Assembly (NCBI RefSeq): GCF_024127895.1
Contig: NZ_JAMYBK010000033.1
Location: forward strand, 1 to 49,211
Origin: Pseudomonas guariconensis
Lineage (GTDB): Bacteria > Pseudomonadota > Gammaproteobacteria > Pseudomonadales > Pseudomonadaceae
Direction: 5' to 3'
DNA: 49,211 bases
In this document: piece after piece, positions 34,564 through 43,031 of the stretch
How positions within the stretch are numbered: position 1 is the stretch's first letter
Layout of the letters: the number at the start of each line of letters is the position of its first letter
The notes under the pieces: model-generated
Told to the model about the DNA's origin: nothing
Seen by the model: only the letters and a program-made list of their open reading frames with translations
Database searches by the model: none
Translations under genes and position numbers: made by a program

Positions 34564-35178
34564 GTGAACGAACTGATTGCCGTGGCCCTGTTCACCGTGC
34601 TGGCTGTCATCAGCCCGGGGGCTGACTTCGCCATGGTCACCCGCAGCAGTTATGCACAGGGCCGCAAGGCCGGCCTGGCGGCCGCAGTGGGCATCGCTCT
34701 GGGGGTGCAGGTGCATGTGTGCTACACGGTGCTCGGCATCGCCGTGATCGTCAGCCAGAGCCCGGCTCTATTCATGGTCATGAAGGTGGTGGGGGCGGGG
34801 TACCTCATCTACCTGGGCTACCAGTCGCTGACCAACACCACGCGCATCAGCCACGAGGGCGTCGAGCAAGCCCGCACGAGCGCTCGGGCGGCGTTATGCA
34901 CGGGGTTCCTGACCAATGCCCTGAACCCCAAGACCCTGTTGTTCGTGGTCAGTGCCTTTACCCAGGTGGTCCAGCCGGGCAGCCCATTGGCACTGGACTT
35001 CGCCTACGGCGCATTCATGTCCTTCGCTCACTGGCTGTGGTTCAGCCTGGTGGCGGTGTTCTTTTCCAGTGTGGCGCTGCGCAGGGCGATGATCGAACGG
35101 CAGCGGGTGGTCGACCGGGTGATCGGCGTGGCCTTGATCGGGTTGGGGGTGACGGTGGTGGTTGCGGGTGTGCGTTGA
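34564..35178 (+). CDS. LysE/RhtB-family amino-acid exporter
   Basis: A 204-residue inner-membrane protein with about six hydrophobic stretches. It begins with ELIAVALFTVLAVISPGADF, the LysE hallmark (SPGPD/SPGAD), followed by GRKAGLAAAVGIALG and FLTNALNPKTLLFVV. The start is GTG at 34564, supported by GAGGAG at 34551-34556; upstream in-frame starts lack this. The substrate is probably an amino acid or homoserine/threonine-like compound but cannot be told. The 141-base gap shared with the LysR gene should contain its operator. Confidence 0.9.
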   Translation: MNELIAVALFTVLAVISPGADFAMVTRSSYAQGRKAGLAAAVGIALGVQVHVCYTVLGIAVIVSQSPALFMVMKVVGAGYLIYLGYQSLTNTTRISHEGVEQARTSARAALCTGFLTNALNPKTLLFVVSAFTQVVQPGSPLALDFAYGAFMSFAHWLWFSLVAVFFSSVALRRAMIERQRVVDRVIGVALIGLGVTVVVAGVR

Positions 35179-35274
35179 GAGATTGTCCATCACGTTGGGC
35201 TGCGAAGCGGCCCTACTAAATGGAAGCCTTAATCGACCGGCATTACGCGAATGGTTTTCGCAGGGCAAAAGAAA

Positions 35275-35304
35275 AAGGGCTTACCTTGCGGTAAACCCTT
35301 TTCG
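35275..35304 (-). terminator. Terminator of the Met-tRNA gene
   Basis: On the minus strand, AAGGGTTTACC (35300-35290), loop GCAA, GGTAAGCCCTT (35285-35275), followed by TTTC. It lies directly after the tRNA 3' end. Confidence 0.85.
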
Positions 35305-35308
35305 AAGA

Positions 35309-35385
35309 TGGTGGCTACACAGGGACTTGAACCCCGGACACCGGCATTATGAATGCCGTGCTCTAACCGACTGAGCTATGTAGCC
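35309..35385 (-). tRNA. tRNA-Met (CAT), elongator
   Basis: A 77-base tRNA on the minus strand. The acceptor arm GGCTACA pairs with TGTAGCC; the anticodon loop is TTCATAA (anticodon CAT, plus-strand 35349-35351). The T arm contains GGTTCAAGTCC and the 3' CCA is encoded. The first base pair G-C and the overall sequence match the elongator type, not the initiator. Confidence 0.97.
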
Positions 35386-35482
35386 AAGTGGCGCGCATTA
35401 TTCGCTTGAATCCCGATCCTGTCAACACCCCTTTCAAAAAAAATTTACGCGCTTTCAAACGCTTAGCCAGAAAGCCCGATCT

Positions 35483-36415
35483 TCAGCGGACGATCAGCCA
35501 ATGACCGAGCACGTCGTGCAGTTGCAGGCGCTGGTCGTTGGCCAGGCGCTCGAGGCTTTCGGCGGGGCGGTCGAGGTTGAAGTCGCCGCTGACGCGTCGA
35601 TAGGCGGTCTGCTCGTCCATCAGCCAGACCCGTCGGCCCAGGTAGCCGGTCAGGCGCTCCAGGACTTCGCCCAGGGGCGTGTCCTTGGCCAGCAGATGGC
35701 CGCTGCGCCAGGCGTCGGCTGCCTTGGCGTCGATCTTCTGCACCGGGTCGATGCGTGTATCGGTGAAGGTGACCCGCTCGCCGGCCGAGACCATGCGCTG
35801 CTCGCCGCCCTGGATGACCATGGCCTTGCCCTTGAGCACCACCAGTTCGTCATGGCCGGCATGACGGGCGATCATCAGGCGCGTGCCGAACACCTGGATG
35901 CGTGCTGCGTCGACCTGCACCTCCATGGCGCGCCCGTCGAGCATCACTTCCAGGTAGACCTGGCCCTGTACCAGCTGCAACAGGCGCGTGCGGCCACGCA
36001 AGTCGACGTTCATGGCACTGGCGCTGTCCAGGTGCAGGGTGGAGCCGTCGGCCAGGCGCAGGCTGCGGCGCTCGCCGCTGGCGGTGTGCAGCTCGCTGCC
36101 CAGGCGCTGCGCCAGTGGCCAGTAGAGGTAGGTCAGGCCCGCCAGCACCAGCAGGAACAGCACCGCCAGCCACGTGCCGGCCCGACTGCGACGCGCCTTG
36201 ACTTGTCGGGGGCGTGGCCGTGCCGGAGGTGGCTGCAGCCGTTGCCAGTAGGCTTCCAGCTCGGCATAGGCCCGTGCGTTGTCGGGCTCCTGGCACCAGG
36301 CGCTGAACGCCTGGTGCAGCCGTTCGTCGCCACCGGGCTGGCGCAGGCGGGAAAACCATTCCAGCGCCTCCCGTTGGGGATCGGCCTGGATCTGCAAGGC
36401 GGGCATCGGGCTCAT
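35483..36415 (-). CDS. FecR-family regulator without adjacent sigma gene
   Basis: A 310-residue single-pass membrane protein of the FecR anti-sigma/sensor family. The cytoplasmic N-terminal part has REALEWFSRLRQPGGDE and FSAWCQEPDNARAYAELEAY, then a membrane helix at about 81-100 (TWLAVLFLLVLAGLTYLYWP). The periplasmic FecR domain has LRLADGSTLHLDSASAMNVD, and the C-terminal part (about 245-305) looks like the STN-interacting region. The length is complete. Normally an ECF sigma gene lies directly upstream, but there are only 131 bases up to the start region of the divergent transporter and no sigma gene. A Fur-like box lies 68 bases upstream. It may pair with a sigma factor encoded elsewhere. 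Confidence 0.88.
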   Translation of the reverse strand: MSPMPALQIQADPQREALEWFSRLRQPGGDERLHQAFSAWCQEPDNARAYAELEAYWQRLQPPPARPRPRQVKARRSRAGTWLAVLFLLVLAGLTYLYWPLAQRLGSELHTASGERRSLRLADGSTLHLDSASAMNVDLRGRTRLLQLVQGQVYLEVMLDGRAMEVQVDAARIQVFGTRLMIARHAGHDELVVLKGKAMVIQGGEQRMVSAGERVTFTDTRIDPVQKIDAKAADAWRSGHLLAKDTPLGEVLERLTGYLGRRVWLMDEQTAYRRVSGDFNLDRPAESLERLANDQRLQLHDVLGHWLIVR

Positions 36416-36482
36416 GGGATCTGCTCGCGGAAAGGGCGGTTTCGCTCAATGTTTACAGGGGTATAGAATTGAAGATGCTAAA

Positions 36483-36501
36483 TATATTGAGAACCATTTA
36501 C
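36483..36501 (-). promoter_or_regulatory. Fur-like box upstream of the lone fecR gene
   Basis: TATATTGAGAACCATTTAC matches the Fur consensus at 13 of 19 positions. It shares ATTGAGAAC-N-ATT with the box in front of the ECF sigma gene (43571-43589, read on the minus strand). It lies in the gap between the fecR gene and the divergent transporter gene and could act on either. Confidence 0.55.
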
Positions 36502-36598
36502 AAGTACGTGTTTGATGAGCGCCATAAAAAGCTAGCTATGTATCTACTTGTTTCCGGATAATCGGATCCCAACTCGCGCACGCACGGATACCCAGCCC

Positions 36599-37816
36599 AT
36601 GGCCATGAGCAGTGCCCAGACCACCAGCGCCGCCCCGCAGACGGCAGCGCAAGCCAACCCACTGGTGATGCGCATCATCGCCTTCTGCGCGCTGGCGCAC
36701 CTGATCAACGACCTGATCCAGGCAGTGCTGCCAGCCATCTACCCGATGCTCAAGGCCAACTACGACCTGAGTTTCGCCCAGATCGGCATGATCACCCTGA
36801 CTTTCCAGATCACCGCGTCGTTGCTGCAGCCCTGGGTCGGTTTCTTCACCGATCGCCGGCCGACGCCGAACCTGCTGCCGTTGGGCACCCTGTGTACCCT
36901 GGTGGGGATCGTCATGCTGGCCTTCGTCGGTAGTTTCCCGATGATCCTGTTGGCCTCGGCGCTGGTGGGCATCGGCTCCTCGACCTTCCACCCGGAGACC
37001 TCGCGTATCGCCCGCCTGGCCTCGGGTGGGCGCTTCGGCCTGGCGCAGTCGACCTTCCAGGTCGGTGGCAACGCAGGTTCGGCCCTTGGCCCATTGCTGG
37101 CGGCCGCCATCGTCATCCCCTTCGGCCAGACTCACGTGGCCTGGTTCGGTCTGGCCGGGCTGTTCTTCTTCGCCGTGACCTTGCTGCTGCGCCGCTGGTA
37201 CCAGGGCCACCTCAACCAGTTCAAGGCACGCAAGGCCGCCCCGGCGAGCCACGGCATCTCCCGCCAGCGAGTGATCCTGGCGCTGGTGGTCCTGGGGCTG
37301 CTGGTGTTTTCCAAGTACTTCTACATGGCCAGCTTCACCAGCTATTTCACCTTCTACCTGATCGAGAAGTTCGGCGTGTCGGTGGCCAGTTCCCAGTTGC
37401 ACCTGTTCCTGTTCCTCGGCGCGGTGGCGGCCGGCACCTTCTTCGGCGGGCCGATCGGCGACCGCATCGGGCGCAAGGCGGTGATCTGGTTCTCGATCCT
37501 GGGCGTGGCACCGTTCACCCTGGCGCTGCCCTATGCCGACCTGTTCTGGACCACCGTGCTCAGCGTGGTGATTGGCTTCATTCTGGCCTCGGCGTTCTCT
37601 GCCATCGTGGTCTATGCCCAGGAGCTGGTACCGGGGAGCGTCGGCATGATCGCCGGGATCTTCTTCGGCCTGATGTTCGGCTTCGGCGGCATTGGCGCGG
37701 CGTTGCTGGGGTACGTGGCCGACCTGCGTGGCATCGAGTATGTCTATGGGTTGTGCTCGTTCCTGCCGTTGTTCGGGTTGCTGGCGGTGTTCCTGCCTTC
37801 TACCGGCAAGCGTTGA
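36599..37816 (+). CDS. fsr: Fosmidomycin-resistance-type MFS transporter
   Basis: A 405-residue, 12-helix inner-membrane exporter of the major facilitator superfamily. Hallmarks of the Fsr group are LAHLINDLIQAVLPAIYPML at the first helix, SLLQPWVGFFTDRRP, and GSSTFHPETSRIARLASGGR. E. coli Fsr exports fosmidomycin, but the natural role is unknown. The start is uncertain: ATG 36599 and ATG 36605 are both reasonable and neither has a clear ribosome-binding site; the frame is open to a TTG at 36548. Confidence 0.88.
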   Translation: MAMSSAQTTSAAPQTAAQANPLVMRIIAFCALAHLINDLIQAVLPAIYPMLKANYDLSFAQIGMITLTFQITASLLQPWVGFFTDRRPTPNLLPLGTLCTLVGIVMLAFVGSFPMILLASALVGIGSSTFHPETSRIARLASGGRFGLAQSTFQVGGNAGSALGPLLAAAIVIPFGQTHVAWFGLAGLFFFAVTLLLRRWYQGHLNQFKARKAAPASHGISRQRVILALVVLGLLVFSKYFYMASFTSYFTFYLIEKFGVSVASSQLHLFLFLGAVAAGTFFGGPIGDRIGRKAVIWFSILGVAPFTLALPYADLFWTTVLSVVIGFILASAFSAIVVYAQELVPGSVGMIAGIFFGLMFGFGGIGAALLGYVADLRGIEYVYGLCSFLPLFGLLAVFLPSTGKR

Positions 37817-37842
37817 GCGCGGTTGGGGCTGCTTTGCAGCCC

Positions 37843-37871
37843 ATCGCCGGCAAGCCGGTGATGGGCTTGCC
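37843..37871. repeat. Partial REP-type repeat between the two MFS genes
   Basis: CATCGCCGGCAAGCCGG is followed by TGATGGGCTTGCC, a shortened version of the palindromes at 17974 and 44390. It lies 27 bases past the first transporter's stop codon. It probably ends that transcript. Confidence 0.5.
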
Positions 37872-37896
37872 AGACCGCGCGAAGCGGCCCCGGCAA

Positions 37897-37926
37897 TTGA
37901 CGAGCCGACTGCCCTTGGCCTAGAGT
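37897..37926 (+). promoter_or_regulatory. Likely promoter for the second MFS gene
   Basis: TTGACG (37897-37902), 18-base spacer, TAGAGT (37921-37926). The start codon of the transporter gene is at 38227, so the mRNA would carry a leader of nearly 300 bases. Confidence 0.5.
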
Positions 37927-37958
37927 GCCGCCTCCTTTCAATCCATGTAGTCGATGCA

Positions 37959-38096
37959 ATGCGCCGTACCCCGAGCCTTCGCCCCGTCCGCCAGCCTGTC
38001 GTCCAGGTGGTACGTCGTGCGTGGCCGAGCGACACGGTGCTCAAGCGTCGGCGTAGCGTGCTGTTCGCTTTCACCTTTTCGCCACACCTTGCCTGA
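37959..38096 (+). CDS. Possible 45-residue Arg-rich leader peptide
   Basis: The otherwise geneless stretch 37817-38226 contains this open frame inside the predicted leader of the second transporter gene. It begins MRRTPSLRPVRQPVVQVVRR and ends FAFTFSPHLA, with about ten Arg. No ribosome-binding site is visible and the start is uncertain, so it may not be translated. Nothing else recognisable is seen in the gap apart from the promoter and a partial REP repeat. Confidence 0.25.
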   Translation: MRRTPSLRPVRQPVVQVVRRAWPSDTVLKRRRSVLFAFTFSPHLA

Positions 38097-38226
38097 ATTG
38101 ATCCGCGTCCCTGCATGACCCGCCGCCATGGCGTGGCTGCGGGCGCCTGCGTTCGAACATCTTTTCAGTGATTTCCCGCCGACCGGTGCCCAGGGGGCCA
38201 GTGCGTCGGCGTGCAAGGAGTGGTAC

Positions 38227-39387
38227 ATGAACATGCGTTTGCTGGCGGGCCTGTTGTTCGCCGTGTCGGTGGTGGGCTTCAGCCTGGGGGCGAGCCTGCC
38301 GCTGGTGTCGTTGCGCCTGCACGAGGCCGGTGCGGGGACCCTGGAGATCGGCATTCTCTCGGCCATTCCCGCCGCGGGAATGATGCTCTCGGCGTTCATG
38401 GTCGACACCTGCTGCCGCCACCTGACCCGGCGCACCATCTACCTGCTGTGCTTCAGCCTGTGCACCCTGAGCATCGCACTGCTGGAGTGGGCGTTCTCCT
38501 CGATCTGGCTGCTGGCGCTGCTGCGCCTGGGCCTGGGGATCGGCATGGGCATCGCGATCATCCTCGGCGAGTCCTGGGTCAACGAGCTGTGCCCGGAGCA
38601 CAACCGCGGCAAGATCATGGCCCTGTACGCCACCAGCTTCACTGGCTTCCAGGTGCTCGGCCCGGCGATGCTGGCGGTGCTCGGTGCCAACAGCCCCTGG
38701 GTGACCGGTGTGGTCACCGCCTGCTACGCCCTGGCGCTGCTGTGCATCCTGCTGACCGTGCCCGACGATCATGTAGAGCATGGCGACGAGGGCGAGAAGA
38801 GTTTCACCCTGGCAGGATTCTTCCGCGTGGCGCCGGCGTTGTGCGTGGCGGTGCTGTTCTTCTCGTTCTTCGATGCGGTGGTGTTGTCGCTGCTGCCGGT
38901 GTACGCCACCAGTCATGGTTTCGCGGTGGGTGTGGCGGCGCTGATGGTCACCGTGGTGTTCGCTGGCGACATGCTCTTCCAACTGCCCCTGGGTTGGCTG
39001 GCCGACCGGGTGGAGCGTACCGGGCTGCACCTGGTGTGCGGGCTGGTGGCCATGGCGATCGGCATCGGCCTGCCGTGGCTGCTGCAGATGACCTGGCTGC
39101 TGTGGCCGCTGCTGGTGTTGCTGGGGGCGGTGGCCGGGGGCATCTACACCCTGGCGCTGGTGTTGATCGGCCAGCGCTTCAAGGGCCAGGACCTGGTCAC
39201 CGCCAATGCCAGCGTGGGCTTGCTGTGGGGTGTCGGCAGCCTGGTCGGGCCGTTGCTCAGTGGCGCGGCCATGGACGTGGCGCCCCACGGGCTGCCCATG
39301 GCCCTGGCGCTGATGGCGGGGTTGTTCGTGTGCTTTGCCCGGCAGTCGTATCGGCGGGCGGGGAGGCTGCGGGCGGTGGCGGAGTGA
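38227..39387 (+). CDS. MFS transporter, probable drug or metabolite exporter
   Basis: A 386-residue, 12-helix major facilitator. It starts MNMRLLAGLLFAVSVVGFSL and has LRLGLGIGMGIAIILGESWV in the fourth helix region, YATSFTGFQVLGPAML, and a central cytoplasmic loop around residue 185-195. DMLFQLPLGWLADRVERTG in the second half is the repeated A-like motif (G-x-L-a-D-r). It resembles YcaD/YfcJ-type carriers. The start at ATG 38227 is firmly supported by AAGGAG 5 bases upstream. The substrate is unknown. Confidence 0.9.
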   Translation: MNMRLLAGLLFAVSVVGFSLGASLPLVSLRLHEAGAGTLEIGILSAIPAAGMMLSAFMVDTCCRHLTRRTIYLLCFSLCTLSIALLEWAFSSIWLLALLRLGLGIGMGIAIILGESWVNELCPEHNRGKIMALYATSFTGFQVLGPAMLAVLGANSPWVTGVVTACYALALLCILLTVPDDHVEHGDEGEKSFTLAGFFRVAPALCVAVLFFSFFDAVVLSLLPVYATSHGFAVGVAALMVTVVFAGDMLFQLPLGWLADRVERTGLHLVCGLVAMAIGIGLPWLLQMTWLLWPLLVLLGAVAGGIYTLALVLIGQRFKGQDLVTANASVGLLWGVGSLVGPLLSGAAMDVAPHGLPMALALMAGLFVCFARQSYRRAGRLRAVAE

Positions 39388-39407
39388 GGTGCCCTCCAAG
39401 ACAGCCA

Positions 39408-39434
39408 CTGGGGCCGCTTCGCGCCCCCAGTTTT
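39408..39434. terminator. Terminator between convergent MFS and receptor genes
   Basis: CTGGGG (39408-39413) pairs with CCCCAG (39425-39430), with an inner CGC/GCG pair, and TTTT follows on the plus strand. Confidence 0.7.
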
Positions 39435-39488
39435 GCCCTGACTCATCACTAGAAGACCTTGCAAGCACTGGCCCTGGATGGGCCAGGC

Positions 39489-41978
39489 TCAGAAGCTCCC
39501 GCGCAAGGTCACCGACACATTGCGTGGATCGCCCCAGTAGTAACCGGTCGGGGTCGGTGCCACCTGGCGGTAGTACTTCTTGTCGAAGATGTTGTTGGCG
39601 TTGAGCTGCAGCGAGTAGTGCTCGTTGAAGCGGTAGTTGACCATGGCGTTGTACACCGCATAGCCCGACTGGCTGGCCACGGCGTCGGGGTTGACGCCGC
39701 GCGAGCTGGCCGTGGCGCGTGAATAGATGTCGCTCTGCGCCTGCACGCCGCCACCGATGGTCCAGGCGTCGAGCTCACCCGGCAGGCGATAGCTGGTGAA
39801 CAGCTTGAGCATGCGCTTGGGGTCGGTGGTGCGGATCGCGTTGCCCTGGTTGTTGGGGTCGTTCAGGTACTCGGTGGTGTTGTAGGTGTAGCCACCGGTG
39901 ACGTTCCAGCCCGGCAGCACTTCGCCGGAGATCTCCAGCTCGAAGCCCTGGCTGCGGTTCTTGCCCGCCGCGATCTTGCAGTAGCCGGTGTTGCCGCCAC
40001 ATGGCATGCCGGAGGCGATGTCATCGATGGCGTTGCCGACCTGGTAGATACGGAAGAACGCCAGCGACGCATTCAGGCGCCCATCATAGAACTCGCCCTT
40101 GATCCCCGTCTCGTAGGCCTCGCCTTCGACTGGCTTGAGTACCGAGCCGCTGACGTCGGTCACGGTCTGCGGGTTGAAGATCTCGGTATAGCTGGCGTAG
40201 GCGCTGAAGTTTTCGTTCAGGTCGTAGATCAGCGCGGCGTAGGGCACGAGCTTGTTGTCGACGCTGAACGTGCCGTTGCCGCTGGTGTTGTTCTCCTGCT
40301 CGTAGTCGTACCAGTTGTTCCGTGCACCAATGATCGCGGTGAGCGGGTCGGCCAGGGAGATGCGCCAGGTGGCGTAGGCACCTTCCTGGGTGGTACGGGT
40401 GCGCACCGGGTGGGCGGTGATGTCGATGTCCGGCTCCGGCAGGCTGGTCTTCGGATCCCAGTCGCGGATGTCGAAGAGGCCCGAGGGGGTGAAATGGGTG
40501 GCCGAGGCATAGGAGTCGTTGCGGATGCGTTCGACCCCGAGCATCAGTTCGTGGGTTCGCCCGAACAGCTCGAACGGGCCGTTGAGGGTGGCGCTGAGGT
40601 TGTTCTGCAGGCTTTCGCCGCCATCGCCCTCGGTGACCTGGTAGTTCATCAGGTACGGGTTGTTGGTCGGGTTGTCGGCACCGCTGGCGCGGGTGAAGTA
40701 GGTCTGCTTGAAGCCGTGGTCATCGAGCTCGAAGTGGGTGCGCTGGGCCATCAGCTTGAGCTTCCAGTCGTTGTCGAAGCGGTGCTCCAGCTCGGCGAAG
40801 GTCTGCAGGTTGCTGCGGTCCCAGCGGTTCCAGTCGGCGCCTAGGTAGGTGCTGCGGCCCAGGGGCAGGGGCGAGCCGTCATAGTCGGCCGGCAGGTTGC
40901 CCCAGGCGCCGGTGGCGTCCAGCTTGGTCCATTCGAGGCCGGTGGTGAGGGTGGTGCTGTCGTTCAGGTCGAAGGCCAGCACGCCGTAGAACACTTCCTT
41001 GCGCTCCATGCGTGAGTCCTGGAAGTGATCCTTGTCGTCATGCACAGCGATCACCCGGCCACGCACGTTGCCCGTCTCGGTCAGCGGGCCGGAGAGGTCG
41101 GCGACGTAGCGCTGGGCATCCCAGGAGCCGAGGGTCACGCTGCCTTCGCCCTGGAACTCGTAGGTTGGCCGCTTGCGTACCAGGTTCACCGTGCCCGACG
41201 GGTTGCCGGCGCCGCGCAACATGCCGGTGGCCCCCCGCAGGATTTCGGCGCGGTCGATGATCGCCGAATCGCTTTGGATGAACGAGCCGCCACCGCTGCT
41301 CTGCACCACGGTGGCGCCGTCGTACTGGATGGCATCGATCGCATAGCCACGTGAGTAGTACTGCACCCGCTCGCTGTCGGTGAGGTTGACCACCACGCCT
41401 GGGGTCTGTTCGAGCAGGTTGGTCAGGTTGGTGATGTTCTGGTCGTCGATCCGCTGGCGGGTCACCACGGTCACCGACTGCGGCGTGCGGCGCAGGCTCT
41501 GGGGGGCCTTGCCGATGGTCACCGCACCGGTGGTGTAGGAGCCGCTGTGCTCGGTGGTCTCGCCCAGACGGTTGCTGGAAATGCTGGTGGCGCCCAGCTC
41601 CAGGGCGCTGCCGACATCCATTGCGGGGATCAGCAGGAAGCTCTTGTCATTTTGCTGCTGCACTTGCACGTCGCTGCCCTGGAGCAGGATCGACAAGGCC
41701 TGGGCACTGTCGTAATGCCCCCGGACGCCGCCGGTGGTCTTGCCTTGCAGGCTGTTCGCATCGAACGACAGGTTCAGGCCGCCCTGGCGGGCCATCTGGT
41801 CCAGCGCGACGGCCAGTGGGCCTGCCGGGATGTTCCAGTCGATCTGCTGGCCTTGGCTGACCGGGGCCGCCAGGGCCTGGGCCGGCAGGCAGCAGGCGCC
41901 GGCCAGGCCGAAGCCGAGCACGGCGGCGCGCACGGCATGGCGCAGCCGGTCGTTGTGGGGGGAACAGGGGTGACTCAT
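39489..41978 (-). CDS. TonB-dependent siderophore receptor with signalling (STN) domain
   Basis: An 829-residue outer-membrane receptor. A signal peptide (about 1-37, ending PAQALA) precedes an STN domain (about 45-115: IPAGPLAVALDQMARQGGLN and the following strands), which passes a ferric-siderophore signal to FecR. The plug (about 150-270) contains APQSLRRTPQSVTVVTRQRI and GATGMLRGAGNPSGTVNLVR. The 22-strand barrel ends in YYWGDPRNVSVTLRGSF with the terminal Phe. AGGAG lies 7 bases before the ATG at 41978. It is the last gene of a sigma-fecR-receptor set. The ligand could be a foreign siderophore such as a hydroxamate or pyoverdine; this cannot be read here. Confidence 0.94.
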   Translation of the reverse strand: MSHPCSPHNDRLRHAVRAAVLGFGLAGACCLPAQALAAPVSQGQQIDWNIPAGPLAVALDQMARQGGLNLSFDANSLQGKTTGGVRGHYDSAQALSILLQGSDVQVQQQNDKSFLLIPAMDVGSALELGATSISSNRLGETTEHSGSYTTGAVTIGKAPQSLRRTPQSVTVVTRQRIDDQNITNLTNLLEQTPGVVVNLTDSERVQYYSRGYAIDAIQYDGATVVQSSGGGSFIQSDSAIIDRAEILRGATGMLRGAGNPSGTVNLVRKRPTYEFQGEGSVTLGSWDAQRYVADLSGPLTETGNVRGRVIAVHDDKDHFQDSRMERKEVFYGVLAFDLNDSTTLTTGLEWTKLDATGAWGNLPADYDGSPLPLGRSTYLGADWNRWDRSNLQTFAELEHRFDNDWKLKLMAQRTHFELDDHGFKQTYFTRASGADNPTNNPYLMNYQVTEGDGGESLQNNLSATLNGPFELFGRTHELMLGVERIRNDSYASATHFTPSGLFDIRDWDPKTSLPEPDIDITAHPVRTRTTQEGAYATWRISLADPLTAIIGARNNWYDYEQENNTSGNGTFSVDNKLVPYAALIYDLNENFSAYASYTEIFNPQTVTDVSGSVLKPVEGEAYETGIKGEFYDGRLNASLAFFRIYQVGNAIDDIASGMPCGGNTGYCKIAAGKNRSQGFELEISGEVLPGWNVTGGYTYNTTEYLNDPNNQGNAIRTTDPKRMLKLFTSYRLPGELDAWTIGGGVQAQSDIYSRATASSRGVNPDAVASQSGYAVYNAMVNYRFNEHYSLQLNANNIFDKKYYRQVAPTPTGYYWGDPRNVSVTLRGSF

Positions 41979-42074
41979 GAAGCGCTCCTGAAGGTTGTGA
42001 AGACCACTTTTCGGGCTTTGTTCCTTCAGGCCGAACGAGAATGAGATTCCACCTCATTTATTTTCAAAATTTTT

Positions 42075-43031
42075 TCAGGCCGCCTCGATGCTCACCCAAT
42101 AGCGTGTGCGGTAGTCGACGCGCACCGGCAGGCTACGGGCGAGCAGCAACAGGATCTGCTCGGTATCGGCCAACTGGTAGGTGCCGGACACCCTGAGGTC
42201 GGCCACTCCAGGGGCACAACGTAGCAGCCCGGGCCGGTAGCGCGAGAGCTCCGCGACGAACTCGCCCAGCGGCATCCGTTGCACGCTGAGCACTCCCTCG
42301 GTCCAGCCCCAGGGGTCGCCATGCAGGGCGGCGGCCTGGTACGTACCCGACGGCGACACTTGCAGGACCTCGCCGCTGCGCACCAGGCGCGGCGAAGCAG
42401 AGGAGGGGAACAGCGTGACTTCGCCGCGGCGCACCGCCAGCAGCAGGCCCTGGTCGTTCTCCCGGAGCAGCAACTGGCCGCCCTGGGTTCCCAGGGGGCC
42501 GACGCGGGTGTCGATGCGGAACGGCCGGTTGTCGTTGGCGTTGCTGTCCAGGCTGACCTCGCCCCTGACCAGTGTCAGCAGGCGCTGATCGGCGCTGTAG
42601 CGCAGGTCGACGGCACTGGCCGTGTTGAGCTGGATGCGGCTGCCATCGCTGCCTTGCAGGCTGCGTCGCTCGCCGGTACCGGTGCTGGAGTCGGCCAGCA
42701 GCGCTGGTAGACCCAGCGGCTCGCGCGCGGTCCAGCCGAGGCTGCCGCCTACGGCCAGCACGGCCAGTAGCTTGAGGTGGTCACGGCGGCCGATGCGTTG
42801 GCGACGGCTGCCTTCGAGGGTGCGTCGGCTCAGCTCGCTGGGCAAGCCCGCCAGCTCGTCGCTGAGGTGGCTGACCCGCTGCCAGGCCACGGCGTTCTGC
42901 GGATGGCTGGCCAGCCATTGCTGGAACTGCTGCTCTGTCTTCGCACTGGGCGTGTCGAAGCGCAGTCGCACCAGCCAGTCGATGGCCTGGTCGACGTGGG
43001 ACTGGGCCGGGTGGCGATCAGGCGTCGGCAT
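42075..43031 (-). CDS. FecR-family anti-sigma/sensor protein
   Basis: A 318-residue inner-membrane protein transmitting the receptor signal to the ECF sigma factor. The cytoplasmic domain has AIDWLVRLRFDTPSAKTEQQ and QQWLASHPQNAVAWQRV; a short hydrophobic stretch at about 85-100 (LLAVLAVGGSLGW) crosses the membrane. The periplasmic FecR domain includes DGSRIQLNTASAVDLRYSAD and the C-terminal MPLGEFVAELSRYRPGLL. ATG 43031 lies inside the last codons of the sigma gene (14-base overlap); a GTG 21 bases upstream is also possible. Receptor gene follows after 96 bases. Confidence 0.93.
   Translation of the reverse strand: MPTPDRHPAQSHVDQAIDWLVRLRFDTPSAKTEQQFQQWLASHPQNAVAWQRVSHLSDELAGLPSELSRRTLEGSRRQRIGRRDHLKLLAVLAVGGSLGWTAREPLGLPALLADSSTGTGERRSLQGSDGSRIQLNTASAVDLRYSADQRLLTLVRGEVSLDSNANDNRPFRIDTRVGPLGTQGGQLLLRENDQGLLLAVRRGEVTLFPSSASPRLVRSGEVLQVSPSGTYQAAALHGDPWGWTEGVLSVQRMPLGEFVAELSRYRPGLLRCAPGVADLRVSGTYQLADTEQILLLLARSLPVRVDYRTRYWVSIEAA

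Noticed and set aside
36416..36598. Remnant of an ECF sigma gene before the lone fecR
   Set aside because: The gap is too short for a sigma gene, and I see no sigma-like motif in any frame.
36536..38116. 526-codon minus-strand frame opposite fsr
   Set aside because: It is Arg/Gln/His-rich with no motif, while the plus strand encodes a typical 12-helix transporter.
42037..42055. Possible Fur box in front of the receptor gene
   Set aside because: Only about 12 of 19 positions match and the right half is poor; the receptor is expected to be driven by the ECF sigma factor instead, and no clear sigma site could be fixed either.
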